From contig CAUYUJ010021071.1 in NCBI GenBank assembly GCA_963575745.1, forward strand, positions 683,684 through 711,183: 27,500 nucleotides of DNA, written 5' to 3'. The DNA comes from Prorocentrum cordatum (lineage: Eukaryota > Sar > Dinophyceae > Prorocentrales > Prorocentraceae). The position numbers were made by a program, and so were the translations under genes. Positions 1 to 8,690 of this stretch are shown piece by piece; positions within the stretch are counted from its first letter, which is position 1, and every line of letters begins with the position of its first letter. A model generated the notes under the pieces. That model worked only from the letters and a program-made list of their open reading frames with translations. It had not been told where the DNA came from and did not search any database.

Positions 1-1164
1 TCTCGGTATTTCTCAGCGAAGTCGTTCGACGCTAATGTGGGTTTATTTTGGTCGTAGTGCCGCATTAACATCTTTATGTTGGTAATAGGTGCATGCGCGC
101 CCTCGACCTCATCCATGATGCTCTCTTTGCATGCGTTCGCAACGGTCTACCATGTGCAGCCTTGGAGTTCCCTGGTAAGCAACGCCTCGATCGTCGAAGT
201 CACGTCCCCGGCTGTAGTCGCGAGACTGGTTGCCGCCCGTATGTGCCAGCTGGGACTCGCGCCGAAGCGCGCTTTCCATCGTCGCCGCTCAAGACGGCCG
301 TTCAGATCGTGGCGTCAATCCAACGCGGTGGCAGCTTAGAATGCGCGTGCCCGCCTGGCACTGCGCGTCGGGCATGCTGGAACCCAGCGCCTTAACGCCA
401 GGGCGTTGCCGCGCCGAGCGAGGGGCTCACCATCGGAGCAGCGCGCGCACAAGCCAACCGAATCAATATAAAATGCTACAATAACTTTACCTGCAACTGG
501 TGGTCCATGTTGAATTGGACGGAGAAGCAGCTGCTGCTGCTCAGTCTGAGTTTCAGATTGGCGCGCCCGCGGACAGCCGAGCTGCCCTGCCCGCGGGCCC
601 CAGCACTTTGCGCCCGATTGATCGTCAGCCCAGCATCCCTCATTATCGTCGGAGCCACCCCCGCCCCCGCTGGGGCAGGGTAGGTTGGCTCGTCCAGCGC
701 GCCCCCCCTAGATGGGAATGGGTGTTCCGGAGCCCGAGGGAGACGGTGCCCATCTCCACTTGCAGTGGTTTCGAGACCTCCTGTGCTCGGACCAGCTATT
801 GGTCCCGAGGCGTGATTGCGGATGGACTCACGGAGGGCTGCGCCGATCGCGCAGCATTCCGCTCTGTCTCCAGCAGGGGCCGCAGGAGAGACCTCAACGC
901 TGCGGGCGAGCTCACCGTACCATCTGGTCATGGGCGTCAGCCTGCGGAGGGTGGTGAGCAGCGGTGATCTTTGCGACCGCCGTTTGCCGTTCTCCAGTCC
1001 GGCCTGGCGAAAGTCTACCGCCTCTATCTCATTTCTCCTTCGGAGGTCCCGCGTCTGTTCTCGTGTGGGCCAGGATCGACATTCCCATTGCGCAGGTTTT
1101 TGCTTTGTTTCCTACCTAGGCTCTGCCTAGAAGGGTCCCCGGGCGGTTCCCCCAGTTACGCCCC
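1..1164. other. Non-repetitive region without a recognisable gene
   Basis: No repeat array and no recognised protein family. Several short frames are open on both strands, for example 500-967 on plus and 476-931 on minus, and they overlap each other. Base composition at third positions does not clearly favour either, so I call neither. Frame 93-174 is listed separately because it ends at a good splice-donor-like site. A small inverted repeat (CTAGGC-TCT-GCCTAG) lies near 1118-1132. Confidence 0.5.
89..174 (+). CDS. Possible short internal exon, unknown protein
   Basis: A weak exon candidate. An AG dinucleotide at 87-88 precedes a frame reading MRALDLIHDALFACVRNG from the ATG at 93. The frame continues through LPCAALEFP and meets a donor-like CCTG|GTAAGC at 174-180. 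Upstream in this frame there are stop codons, so it cannot be a long uninterrupted gene. The peptide has normal, non-repetitive composition, unlike most of the window. The phrase HDALFACVRNGLP loosely recalls the region after the second conserved block of LINE-type reverse transcriptases, but that is too short to call. It could equally be chance. Confidence 0.15.
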
Positions 1165-1300
1165 CTTAGCTTAGCGTTGCTTATCTCATCTTAGCTTAGC
1201 CTAGCCTAGCTTAGCTTAGCTTAGCTTAGCTTAGCTTAGCCTAACCTAGCTAAGCTTAACTTAGCTAATCTTAGCTCAGCTTAGCTTAGCTTAACTTAGC
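1165..1300. repeat. TTAGC pentanucleotide array
   Basis: About 27 units of CTTAG/TTAGC with scattered variants (CCTAG, TAACT, TCAGC). It begins directly after a GGGCGGTTCCCCCAGTTACG motif at 1141-1160 that recurs inside the neighbouring array. It is not the plant/alga-type telomere TTTAGGG. Confidence 0.9.
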
Positions 1301-1309
1301 GCAACATTC

Positions 1310-1490
1310 GCATTATCATAGCATAGCGTAGCGTCGCATAGCATCGCATAGCATATCATAGCATAGCATAGCGCAGCATAGCATAGCGCAGTGTAGCATA
1401 GCATAGCATAGCGCAGCATAGCAAAGCATAGCATAGCATAGCTTAAATTAACACAGCGCAGCATAGCATAGCATAGCATAGCATAGCAAA
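1310..1490. repeat. AGCAT pentanucleotide array, left part
   Basis: About 35 units of AGCAT with AGCGC and AGCGT variants. Translation gives only Met-Leu-Cys-Tyr-type periodic peptides, so the open frames here are not genes. Confidence 0.9.
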
Positions 1491-1667
1491 GGGGCTGGGC
1501 AGTGCAAACCGCCCCGGGGCGGTTCCCCCAGTCCCCTGGGGGCCAAGCAGAAGCAACAGCAAAGGTAAACGCATACGCGCGGTTCCCCCAGTTGCGCTCC
1601 CTGGGTGCCAAGCAAAAGCAACAGCAAAGGCAAAAGTGAAGGCAAAAGCGAAGTCAAAGCAAACGCA
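1491..1667. other. Non-AGCAT island with direct repeats
   Basis: This island interrupts the AGCAT array. It holds two direct copies of a block that runs CGGTTCCCCCAGT, then a CCCTGGG-type motif, then CCAAGCARAAGCAACAGCAA, at about 1518-1571 and 1580-1630. The first part of the block also occurs at 1141-1160 before the TTAGC array. An AAG-rich tail (GGCAAAAGTGAAGGCAAAAG) follows. It looks like a small dispersed repeat inserted into, or captured between, pentanucleotide arrays. Confidence 0.65.
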
Positions 1668-1850
1668 CAGCATAGCATAGCATAGCATAGCATAGCACAG
1701 CATAGCGCAGCATAGCATAGCATAGCACAGCGTAGCATAGCCTAGCCTAGCCTATCCTCGCCCAGCATAGCTTTACGCAGCATAGCATCACATAGCATAA
1801 CATATCATATCATACCATAACATAACATAGCATACCATAGTGCAGCACAG
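1668..1850. repeat. AGCAT pentanucleotide array, right part
   Basis: It continues the AGCAT array and decays towards CATAT/CATAC units at 1795-1840. The phase relation to the left part suggests one array split by the 1491-1667 island. Confidence 0.9.
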
Positions 1851-1853
1851 CAT

Positions 1854-1854
<1 letters not shown>

Positions 1855-1947
<93 letters not shown>
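1855..1947. repeat. (TAC)n trinucleotide microsatellite
   Basis: About 31 nearly perfect CTA/TAC units. The plus strand reads as poly-Tyr in one frame. With the ATT block at 8285-8680, it is one of the few triplet arrays here outside the GAN family. Confidence 0.95.
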
Positions 1948-2154
1948 CGCTACTGCTACAACTACGACGATGAGGAGAAGGAGGATACGGCGTTTACCGC
2001 TCCTACTAATGTTGCTTTCCTAGAGGCTCCAACTCCTAGGTCGGGTTGCACTGGGGTAATTTCGATTAGGGAGATTGGCACTGCGGGCGCTGCATGGGAG
2101 TAGTACTGATGCAGTTGGGAGTGGAGAGGCATGTGCGGCAGTGCAGGATGCGAT

Positions 2155-2386
<232 letters not shown>

Positions 2387-2539
2387 ACATTCGCTTCCGT
2401 TTCCCTGCTCAGCGCGCGGGCCGTGCGCGCGGCGCCGGGCGCCTGCGCTCGCGCCCGCGCCAGAAGGCCATCCCGCGGGGCCTGCGCGGTCGCCCGAGAG
2501 GGCTGACCGCGCGGCCGTGCCTCTGTGAAGAAGGCCGCC

Positions 2540-3169
2540 ATGTTGCCCGAGCGACGGGCTTCGCCTTCGTCGGATTCGAGCGCCAGCCCGCCGCCGTGGC
2601 GCAGGAGTAGAGCGCCGGCAGCGGCGGCTGGCGGTGCTCCCCTGTCGCGCCCAGCGAGCACGCCGCCCGCGGCGCCGCCGCCCGCGGGGCTCCCGCGGGC
2701 GCCTGCGGCGGAGTCCGAGAGGCGTGCCCGCCGCGAACCAACGCCGCCCCCACCTCCGTCGCACGGCTCTGGCTTGGCAGGGGTGCTGCTGCGCCGCCGC
2801 GGCCTCGAGGGCGAAAAGTGCATCCGCCTGCGCCCCGCGCGCGGCGTCGCAGCAGCGGCCCAGCCATGCGTGGCAGCAGCAGCGCGGCACCTCGGCCCTC
2901 GGAGTCGCCTCGGCCAGTGCGACTGCTGCTCGCGGCGTCGAGCGCCGCCGCGCCGGCGCCGCCGCTGCCGTAGGCGCTCCGGGAGATGGGGGGCGGCGAA
3001 GTCTACCCCTGCGCGGCGGAGGACAAGCAGGTGGCGGAAGATGGCGCGGAAGAAGTTGCAGCGCGCCCTCTCTCGTCTTCGGAACTCTCCGACGCGGTCG
3101 AGGTCGACGCGGGCACCCCTTGGCAACTGGCCCGCGAGCATGGCTCTCTGGAGCCCGCGGCGCGCTTAG
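2540..3169 (+). CDS. Possible N-terminal coding segment, Pro/Ala/Ser-rich
   Basis: The ATG at 2540 lies in an excellent eukaryotic context (GCCGCCATGT). The frame starts MLPERRASPSSDSSASPPPW and stays open to 3169. Residues 1-95 are rich in Pro, Ala, Ser and Arg, typical of a disordered region. From about 2850 the frame becomes Arg/Cys-rich and less protein-like, while two other plus frames look better: one from about 2860 (ALGVASASATAARG) and one from 2986. Very high GC keeps all frames open here, so openness proves little. It may be the first exon, or the 5' part, of the gene whose later parts are listed at 2986-4029 and 3351-3778. I cannot name a family. Confidence 0.22.
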   Translation: MLPERRASPSSDSSASPPPWRRSRAPAAAAGGAPLSRPASTPPAAPPPAGLPRAPAAESERRARREPTPPPPPSHGSGLAGVLLRRRGLEGEKCIRLRPARGVAAAAQPCVAAAARHLGPRSRLGQCDCCSRRRAPPRRRRRCRRRSGRWGAAKSTPARRRTSRWRKMARKKLQRALSRLRNSPTRSRSTRAPLGNWPASMALWSPRRA

Positions 3170-4029
3170 TTCTCCTCGGCGATGGGTGCCTGGACCTGCT
3201 GCTGCGCGTCGCGTTCGGCCGCGGGGTGCGCGTCGCGATTGGGCGCCCAGTAAGCCCGGATGCGCGGCCGACTGTGGACGGCGAAGCCCTTCATCCGAAG
3301 GTGATGTTCTTCGGACATCGCCTGGCGGCGCGCCGGGCCCGCGCGTTGGCGCGTGGGCCCCGTTCTACATGCCGCGGGCGCTGGCGGCTGGTGGCCGGGT
3401 CTTTCTGGGCCAGCGTCGTTGGAGATCCCCCGCTGGCCTCGGGCGCCCAGGGCCGGGCCGCCGGCCGCGCTCTCGGTCGCCAGAGACGAAGAGCAGGCCG
3501 CCGCAGCCAGCTGGCCCCGCGCCAGGGGCCAGGCCGCCGCAGCCGCCCAGTCCACCGCCATGCTTCGCCGCAACAGTGCCTGGGTACCAGGGCGTTGCCG
3601 TGCGTTCGCAGCGCCCTGTCGACCGCGAGCGGGCGCCGCCGCCTCGTTTCAGGCGTGGCGTTCGAAGCCGAGCACCCATGGGCATCTTCGGCCAGGCGCA
3701 GCGCCGGCAGGCCAAGTTCCGCGAAAAGGGCGGCGCGGGCAGCAAGGGCAACACGGGCAGCAGGGGCAAGAACAAAGGAGGCGGAGGCGCCCGCGGCCGA
3801 GCCCGCGAGGGCCCCCGAGAAGACCCGCCGCGGAGGTTTCACGAACAAGCGCAAGCGGGACCAGGTGCGCGCTACTTTGGACAAGAAGCTGCAGGCAACG
3901 CCAGAAGAGGGCGAGGAGGAGGTGCCGTCCACCCCGGGCGCGGACGCTGTGGGGTCCGCAGCCGCTGGCGCGGAGGCTGGAGAAGAGCGCGAGCCTGGTA
4001 CCGACGAGAGTTCGACGGGCGAGAACTGA
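2986..4029 (+). CDS. Hypothetical charged protein, frame probably broken
   Basis: This is a 347-codon open frame of unknown function. Its two ends look coding. Codons 1-115 have many acidic residues and strong G/C at third positions (EVYPCAAEDKQVAEDGAEEV, later LEPAARLVLLGDGCLDLLLR and PTVDGEALHPKVMFFG). Codons 265-347 are Lys/Glu/Ala-rich (KTRRGGFTNKRKRDQVRATL, then DKKLQATPEEGEEEVPSTPG) and end GTDESSTGEN before the TGA at 4027. Between about 3350 and 3778 this frame becomes Arg-rich, and the frame listed as 3351-3778 is better. A one-base change in AAAGG at 3774-3779 would join that frame to the C-terminal part here. Another in the G6 run at 2988-2993 would join an upstream frame. Introns, assembly indels or pseudogene decay could all explain this. 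Confidence 0.35.
   Translation: MGGGEVYPCAAEDKQVAEDGAEEVAARPLSSSELSDAVEVDAGTPWQLAREHGSLEPAARLVLLGDGCLDLLLRVAFGRGVRVAIGRPVSPDARPTVDGEALHPKVMFFGHRLAARRARALARGPRSTCRGRWRLVAGSFWASVVGDPPLASGAQGRAAGRALGRQRRRAGRRSQLAPRQGPGRRSRPVHRHASPQQCLGTRALPCVRSALSTASGRRRLVSGVAFEAEHPWASSARRSAGRPSSAKRAARAARATRAAGARTKEAEAPAAEPARAPEKTRRGGFTNKRKRDQVRATLDKKLQATPEEGEEEVPSTPGADAVGSAAAGAEAGEEREPGTDESSTGEN
3351..3778 (+). CDS. Middle coding-like segment, Pro/Arg/Gly-rich
   Basis: This stretch belongs with the gene-like region 2540-4029, but in a different frame from the 2986-4029 open frame. It reads AWAPFYMPRALAAGGRVFLG, then an RS/PQP-rich stretch (SPETKSRPPQPAGPAPGARP), FAATVPGYQGVAVRSQRPVD, and after an ATG at 3678 MGIFGQAQRRQAKFREKGGA. 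Third positions are almost all G or C over the last 35 codons, much stronger than in the overlapping frames. The frame itself continues open to 4316 but loses protein-like composition after 3780, where the other frame takes over. The product may be a disordered, basic, RNA- or chromatin-associated protein. That is a guess from composition only. Confidence 0.33.
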
Positions 4030-4155
4030 GCGGTGAGGCGCTGTGCGGTGCATGCGCGTCCGTGCGCCTTCAAGGTCATTCCTGCTTTCCTCCGCGCTCC
4101 GTTCTACCAGTCCAAGGCACTCCTCCTCGCCTCTACAGGGCATGTGCCATGCCTC

Positions 4156-4180
4156 GCCGAGCCTGGTCTCCAGGCTCGGC
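4156..4180. other. Hairpin, 11-bp perfect stem
   Basis: GCCGAGCCTGG-TCT-CCAGGCTCGGC: an 11-bp stem with a 3-nt loop, 127 bp after the stop of the gene-like region. A second short stem (GAGCACG/CGTGCTC) lies at 4283-4298. They could be 3' UTR structures, but there is no T-run and no proof of function. The rest of 4030-4602 holds no gene I can support. Confidence 0.6.
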
Positions 4181-4602
4181 TTTGGGTCGCCTTGGCCGCG
4201 GCTCAAAGTCCTTGCCCACCGCCGCGGCATGCAGCTTGCCGCCTGTCACCTATGCAGGTGAGCTGCCTAATGCCGTTCCCCAGAGCACGGGCGTGCTCGC
4301 TGAGTGCAGTCAGTGAGCACGCACTCCGCCGACCCAGCGCGCCTCCCAGGTGGCGGACGGGTATCCTACACGGGTTTGGAAGGTGCGCAGGGGTTGGACA
4401 AGTATGGTTTTCCCTCATTTTCGGTTCCTTTGCTCCGCCCGCCAGAGCTGTTCGATCGCACGCACAGTCCTGACTCGAATCGGATGCTCGGTTGCCGTCT
4501 GGCTCGAGCACCGGCGCGAACGTATATTTGATAGAAAAGACAACGGTCCGCTTACATCGCATTGCCGCTATGCAGTCTTTCTCGCCTTCACCGCAGTTTC
4601 AG

Positions 4603-4670
4603 TCCCTCCTCCTCCTCCTCCTCCTCTTCTCCTCCTCCTCCTCTTTCTCCTCTTCCCTCCGTCCCTACCC
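4603..4670. repeat. CTC/CCT pyrimidine array
   Basis: An imperfect CCT/CTC trinucleotide tract of about 65 bp, all pyrimidine on the plus strand. It is the first member of the CTC series that fills 4.6-6.4 kb. The 4671-4895 spacer has no recognisable gene. Confidence 0.85.
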
Positions 4671-4895
4671 AGACAAACGCCCTCCGTCGTGCTTTTTCGT
4701 CGCAGCGTGGCCCCCCAGAGGTCTTGACCCCTTTCCCAGGCGGCTTTTCATTCCGAGTCGTTTTCTGGCGGTCCCCGGACTCGTAGCTGGCCCCCCGGAT
4801 GCTGAACACCGGAGAACCATTCGTCGTGTTGGTCCTTTCCCTTTACAGCTAGAGGACGTCAGGGTCCCTCCCTTTCTCCCTCCTCCCTTTCGGAG

Positions 4896-5045
4896 GGCAC
4901 CAACTAAACACCAACACCGATCCTGGCCCAGGGTCACCCTGGGCCCAGGATCGGTGTGTATGCCTTGTCGCGCAGGGCAGGAGGGCGTATACGCCGATCC
5001 TGGGCCCAGGGTGATCGGGATCGGTGTTGGTGTATAGTTGGTGCC
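4896..5045. mobile_element. Nested fold-back (MITE-like) element
   Basis: Terminal inverted repeats of 28 bp with one mismatch: 4896-4923, beginning GGCACCAACTAAACACCAAC, against 5018-5045. Inside lies a second near-perfect hairpin at 4915-4956 around GGGCCC, and a third copy of GATCCTGGGCCCAGG at 4996-5010. Total length is 150 bp with no coding capacity. I see no clear target-site duplication (flanks CGGAG and TTCCT), so transposition is inferred from structure alone. Confidence 0.75.
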
Positions 5046-5185
5046 TTCCTACCTTGGCCCGCCCTCCGCTGGCCCTGGTTTTGGGAGCTGCTCAGTGGCC
5101 GGCCGGGCTTCGCGACGGGGCCCTGGCCAGCCCAGCGCCCCCGACTCTTCGGCCGCCCGAGCGGGCCCAGCTGCGCAGGGATCCC

Positions 5186-5285
5186 TCCCTCCCCCTCCTC
5201 CTCCACCTCCTCCACCTCCTCCACCTCCTCCTCCCCCTCCTCCTCCGCCTCCTATCCTATCCCTCCCTCCTCCGCCGCCTTCCGG
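5186..5285. repeat. CCT/CTC pyrimidine array
   Basis: Imperfect CCT/CCA triplets with short CCCC interruptions. The minus strand reads GGA/GAG. The 5286-5399 spacer that follows is GC-rich and has no confident gene. Confidence 0.85.
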
Positions 5286-5399
5286 GCCGAGCCGCCAGCA
5301 GGCGCTGGTCACCACCTGGTTTCCCCTCGTGAGCGGCACGCACAGGCGCGCGGGGGCGCGGCCCTGGCGGTGGCGGCGGCGACGACGGGCCCTCCCCCC

Positions 5400-5573
5400 A
5401 CTCCTCTCCTCCTCCTCCTCCTCCTCCTCCTGCTCCTCCTCCTCCTCCTGCTCTTCCTCCTCCTCCTCCTCCTCCTCCTCCTGCTCTTCCTCTTCCTCGT
5501 CCTCCTCCTGATTCCTTCCTCCTCCTCCTCCTCCTCCTCCTCCTCCTCCTCCTTCTCCCTTCTCCCCCCCCCT
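5400..5573. repeat. CTC array with CTG and CTT variants
   Basis: A 170-bp pyrimidine-rich array on the plus strand; its minus strand in one phase encodes a Glu run with Gln interruptions. It ends in CTTCTCCC and a C-run immediately before TGTGCAAGCAG, so it could act as the pyrimidine tract of a splice acceptor for the coding-like segment beginning at about 5574. Confidence 0.9.
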
Positions 5574-5930
5574 GTGCAAGCAGAGGTCTCGGCAAATCCG
5601 CTTCCACTGCCGCCTGGCACGAGGGTCGCAGACTGGGTGATCCGCCACAACCAATCTACCCGTGCCCAGTGCCAGGTTCCTGTGATTTTCTGCTCGAGTT
5701 GCGGGCTGTGCCCAACGCGCGAAAATGGAGTCGTCCGCGGTCTGGTGAAGGAGAGCTGTCATTCGATGGCGGGTATTGGCAACCCTCAGCTGCTCGAGAA
5801 AGGCGGGTGGCCAGGGCGTTCCAGGGCGGCGAAGGAGTCGAGCGAAACGGCCCCCCAGCCGTCAGCGGCTACACGAAATCGGGGGCCTCAGCAACCCATC
5901 CCAGGACCACTGTCCACTCACGCGGAAAAT
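5574..5930 (+). CDS. Coding-like fragment with a CxxCG zinc-finger-like motif
   Basis: This is the most protein-like stretch of the 4.6-9.7 kb repeat block: 119 codons open on both sides into CTC arrays. It reads TRVADWVIRHNQSTRAQCQV, then PVIFCSSCGLCPTRENGVVR, GLVKESCHSMAGIGNPQLLE and KGGWPGRS. The order His, then FC-x2-CG, then GL-x4-C, then a Leu-Leu...Gly-Gly-x-Pro segment resembles a Cys motif I recall from repeated, retroelement-associated proteins of dinoflagellates. That is memory, not a search result. The array before it gives a pyrimidine tract and AG, so this may be an exon. Ends are uncertain; it may be a repeat-borne fragment rather than a live gene. Downstream residues (ESSETAPQPSAATRNRG) look disordered. 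Confidence 0.42.
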
Positions 5931-6160
5931 TCCTCCTCTTTGTCCTCCTCCTTCTCCTCCTCCTCCTCCTCTTTCTCCTCCTCCTCCTCCTCCTCCGCCC
6001 CTTGCTGCTGCTGCTGCTCCTCCTCCTTCTCCTCGTCCTTCTCCTCCCCCTCCTCCTCCGCCTCCTCCTCCCCCTCCTGCTGCTCCTCCTCCTCCTCCTC
6101 CTCGTTTCTCCTCGTCCCCCCCCCCCTCCCGTCCTACCCCCCCCTCCCCCCCTCTCCCCC
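5931..6160. repeat. CTC array with CTG interruptions
   Basis: About 230 bp of CTC/CCT triplets with a short (CTG)5 block near 6004-6018 and C-runs at the end. The 6161-6285 spacer contains AGGCCTCTTGAGGCC-type short inverted repeats and no gene. Confidence 0.9.
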
Positions 6161-6285
6161 AGGCCTTCTCCCGTCCACTTTTCCGTCGCACGGAGGTCCT
6201 CAGATCTCTCGAGGCCCTTGGAGGCCTCTTGAGGCCGCCCTCGACCCCCAAGGAACCCCAAGCTTCCAGGAACCTCGAATGCCGA

Positions 6286-6372
6286 CGTTTCTCCTCCTCC
6301 TCCTCCTCCTCCTCCTGCTCCTCCTCCTGCTCCTTCTCATCCTCCTCCTCCTCCTCCTCGTCCTCCGCCTCG
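6286..6372. repeat. CTC array
   Basis: The last CTC array of the left block, followed by ordinary GC-rich sequence at 6373-6516 without a recognisable gene. Confidence 0.88.
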
Positions 6373-6543
6373 ATCTTCGAGGAGGGTGGCGGAGGCCCCC
6401 ATGGGTCGCGGGACGGGTCGGACCGAGAGCTGCGGTGAGGCTCTCGTGAGCTCAGCACTCGTGACCCGCGCGGCCAGCGCATCGGGCCGCCCCGCCCGTC
6501 TCAGCCGCTGCCGTTGCCGCCATCATCGATGCCGCCGCTGCCA

Positions 6544-6585
6544 CCAGCGTCGTCGTCGGCGGCGGCGTCGTCGTCGTCGACTGCC

Positions 6586-6624
<39 letters not shown>

Positions 6625-6670
6625 CGTCGTCGGTCGTCGGTCGTCGGTCGTCGGTCGTCGGTCGTCCTCT

Positions 6671-6727
<57 letters not shown>

Positions 6728-6935
6728 TCGTCGTGCGTCGTCCGTCGTTGTCGTCGTCGTCGTCGTCGTTGTCGTCGTCGTCTTCGTCGTCGTCGTTCTC
6801 TTCGTCGTCGTCGTCGTCGTCGTCCTGGTCGTCGTGCGTCGTCGTCGGCGGTCGCCGTCGTCGTCGTCGTCATCGTCGTCGTGCGTCGTCCGTCGTCGTC
6901 GTCCGTCGTCGTCGTCGCTCGCCGTCGCCGCCTGG
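6544..6935. repeat. GTC (GAC complement) array
   Basis: About 390 bp of GTC triplets with CTC and GTT interruptions. It includes a local 7-bp expansion, GGTCGTC repeated about five times, at 6627-6665. The minus strand in one phase is poly-Asp (GAC). The plus strand is poly-Val, Ser or Arg by phase. Confidence 0.93.
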
Positions 6936-7108
6936 CCGCCGCCCTGCCGCCGCCGCCCTTCGCCCGCGGCCGCGCCAGGCCGAAGGGCGCCCCGCCCGGC
7001 GCCGCGGCCTGAGGCGCCGGGCGTGCCGCCGCGGCCTGCCCGCGGGCGCGCCGCCGTCGGTGCGCGCGGGCCGGCGGCGCCCACGCGGTGCCTCGCGCGC
7101 TGCGGCGT
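6936..7108. other. Very GC-rich island between GTC arrays
   Basis: This island separates the two GTC arrays and is dominated by GCC/GCG. It contains a short inverted repeat CGCCCTTCG...CGAAGGGCG at 6955-6990. All frames are open because of base composition; no protein family is visible. Confidence 0.6.
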
Positions 7109-7165
7109 CGTCGTCGTCGTCGTCGTCGTCGTCGGCGTCGTCGTCGTCGCCGCCGTCGTCGTCGG

Positions 7166-7200
<35 letters not shown>

Positions 7201-7210
7201 CCGTCGTCGT
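7109..7210. repeat. GTC array, second segment
   Basis: GTC triplets with GCC variants. It abuts the GAT/GCT array directly at about 7210, where the acidic reading strand changes from minus (GAC) to plus (GAT). Confidence 0.92.
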
Positions 7211-8280
7211 TGATGCTGATGATGCTGATGATGATGGCGATGCTGATAATGCTGATGATCCTGGTGTTGATGATGATTGTGATTATGACGATGTTGACAA
7301 TGCAACTGCTGCTGCTGATACTGATGAAGCTGCTGCTGTTGTCACTGCTGCTGCTGATGATGATGCTGATGCTGCTGCTGATGATGGTGATGATGATGAG
7401 ACTTATAATGCTGCTGATGATGATGCTGCTGATGACGATGATGATATGACGATGCTGCTGATGGTACATATGATGATGCTGATGATGATGGTTGCGATGG
7501 TGATGATGATGCTGATGATGATGGTGGTGATGATGATGATGGTTATGATGCTGCTGCTGATGATGCAAATTATGATGATGCTGCTGCTGATGATGATGAT
7601 GATGACGATGTTTATGAAAGTGATACCCATGCTGATGCTGATGCTGATGCTGACGCTGTGGATGATGATGCTGATGATGATGAGGCTTGGTGTTTCTGCT
7701 GATGCTGCTGATAAGGAGTCGGATGATGCTGATGATGCTGATTCTGATGATGATGAGGATGTTGAGGATAACAACATGACGACGATGGTGTTGCTGCTGC
7801 TGTTGATGATGATGATGATGCTGCTGATGATGATGATGATGATGATGATGATTATAATGATGATGTTGATGCTGATGATGATGCTGATGCTGATCATGAT
7901 GCTGATCATGATGCTGATGATGAGGCTGCTGATGAGTATGCTGCTGATGCTGCTGCTGGTGATGATGCTGGTGACGATGACGATGGCGACGACGATGTAT
8001 ATGCTGCTGATCATGATGCCGATTCGCATGGTGATGATGCTGCTGATGATGATGCTGACGATGCAGCTGACGATGCTTATGATGATGATGCTGCTGACGA
8101 TGATGGTGATGCTGATGCTGACGTTGATGCTGATGATGCTGATTATGAGGATGATGATGCTGATGCTGATGCTGATGTTGCTGATGATGCTGATGATGGC
8201 GAGGCTGCTGCTGCTGCCGATGGTGATGCCGATGTTGATGGCCATGATGCTACTGACTACGATGATACTGATGGCCAGTC
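7211..8280. repeat. Degenerate GAT/GCT trinucleotide array
   Basis: More than 1 kb of GAT triplets heavily interspersed with GCT, GAG, GGT and AAT. Until about 7440 the Asp/Ala phase is kept; after an irregular GATATGACG the phase shifts, so the same plus frame then reads Met/Leu. Such phase slips argue against one continuous coding sequence. The array is old: few runs of more than four identical units remain. Confidence 0.93.
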
Positions 8281-8284
8281 GTCT

Positions 8285-8680
8285 CGTTATTATTATTATT
8301 ATTATTATTATTATTGTTATTATTATTGTTATTATTATTATCATCATTATCACTACGACTACTATTATTATTGTTAGTATTCGTAGTATTCGTGTTATCA
8401 TTATTATTGGCATTGTTCGTATTATTAGTAGTATTCGTATTATTCGTAGTATTGGCATTTTTCGTATTCTTCGCATTCTTATGTTTCTTATTCTTAGCAT
8501 GGTTGTGACGGTTAGGACATGGACGTCCCTCATGAGGGTGATGCTGCCGATGCTGATCATCCGTAGTCGCATTATTGCTATTACAATCATCAAGCTGCTT
8601 CGTTTCGCTGGTAGGATTCGTAGTATTGCTGATCATGACAGTTTGCGGATTCTTACGGGCATTCGTGCTATCAGTATTCT
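8285..8680. repeat. ATT array decaying into TTCGTATTA-type units
   Basis: It starts as perfect (ATT) triplets at 8287-8340 and then decays. It contains repeated GTATTCGTAGTATTCGT and TTCGTATTATTCG motifs. It is the most AT-rich segment of 5-10 kb. The plus strand reads Ile-rich, the minus strand Asn-rich (AAT). No gene. Confidence 0.88.
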
Positions 8681-8690
8681 GACCCAGGGG

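Noticed and set aside
93-174. Reverse-transcriptase-like words (HDALFACVRNGLP)
   Set aside because: Too short, no catalytic block, and stop codons lie upstream in the same frame.
500-967. A 155-codon plus frame and the overlapping minus frame 476-931
   Set aside because: Both have similar composition and codon use, neither has a recognisable motif, and they contradict each other. Left undecided.
1165-1300. Telomere-like TTAGC repeat
   Set aside because: The unit is 5 bp, lacks the G-triplet of known telomeres, is degenerate and is internal.
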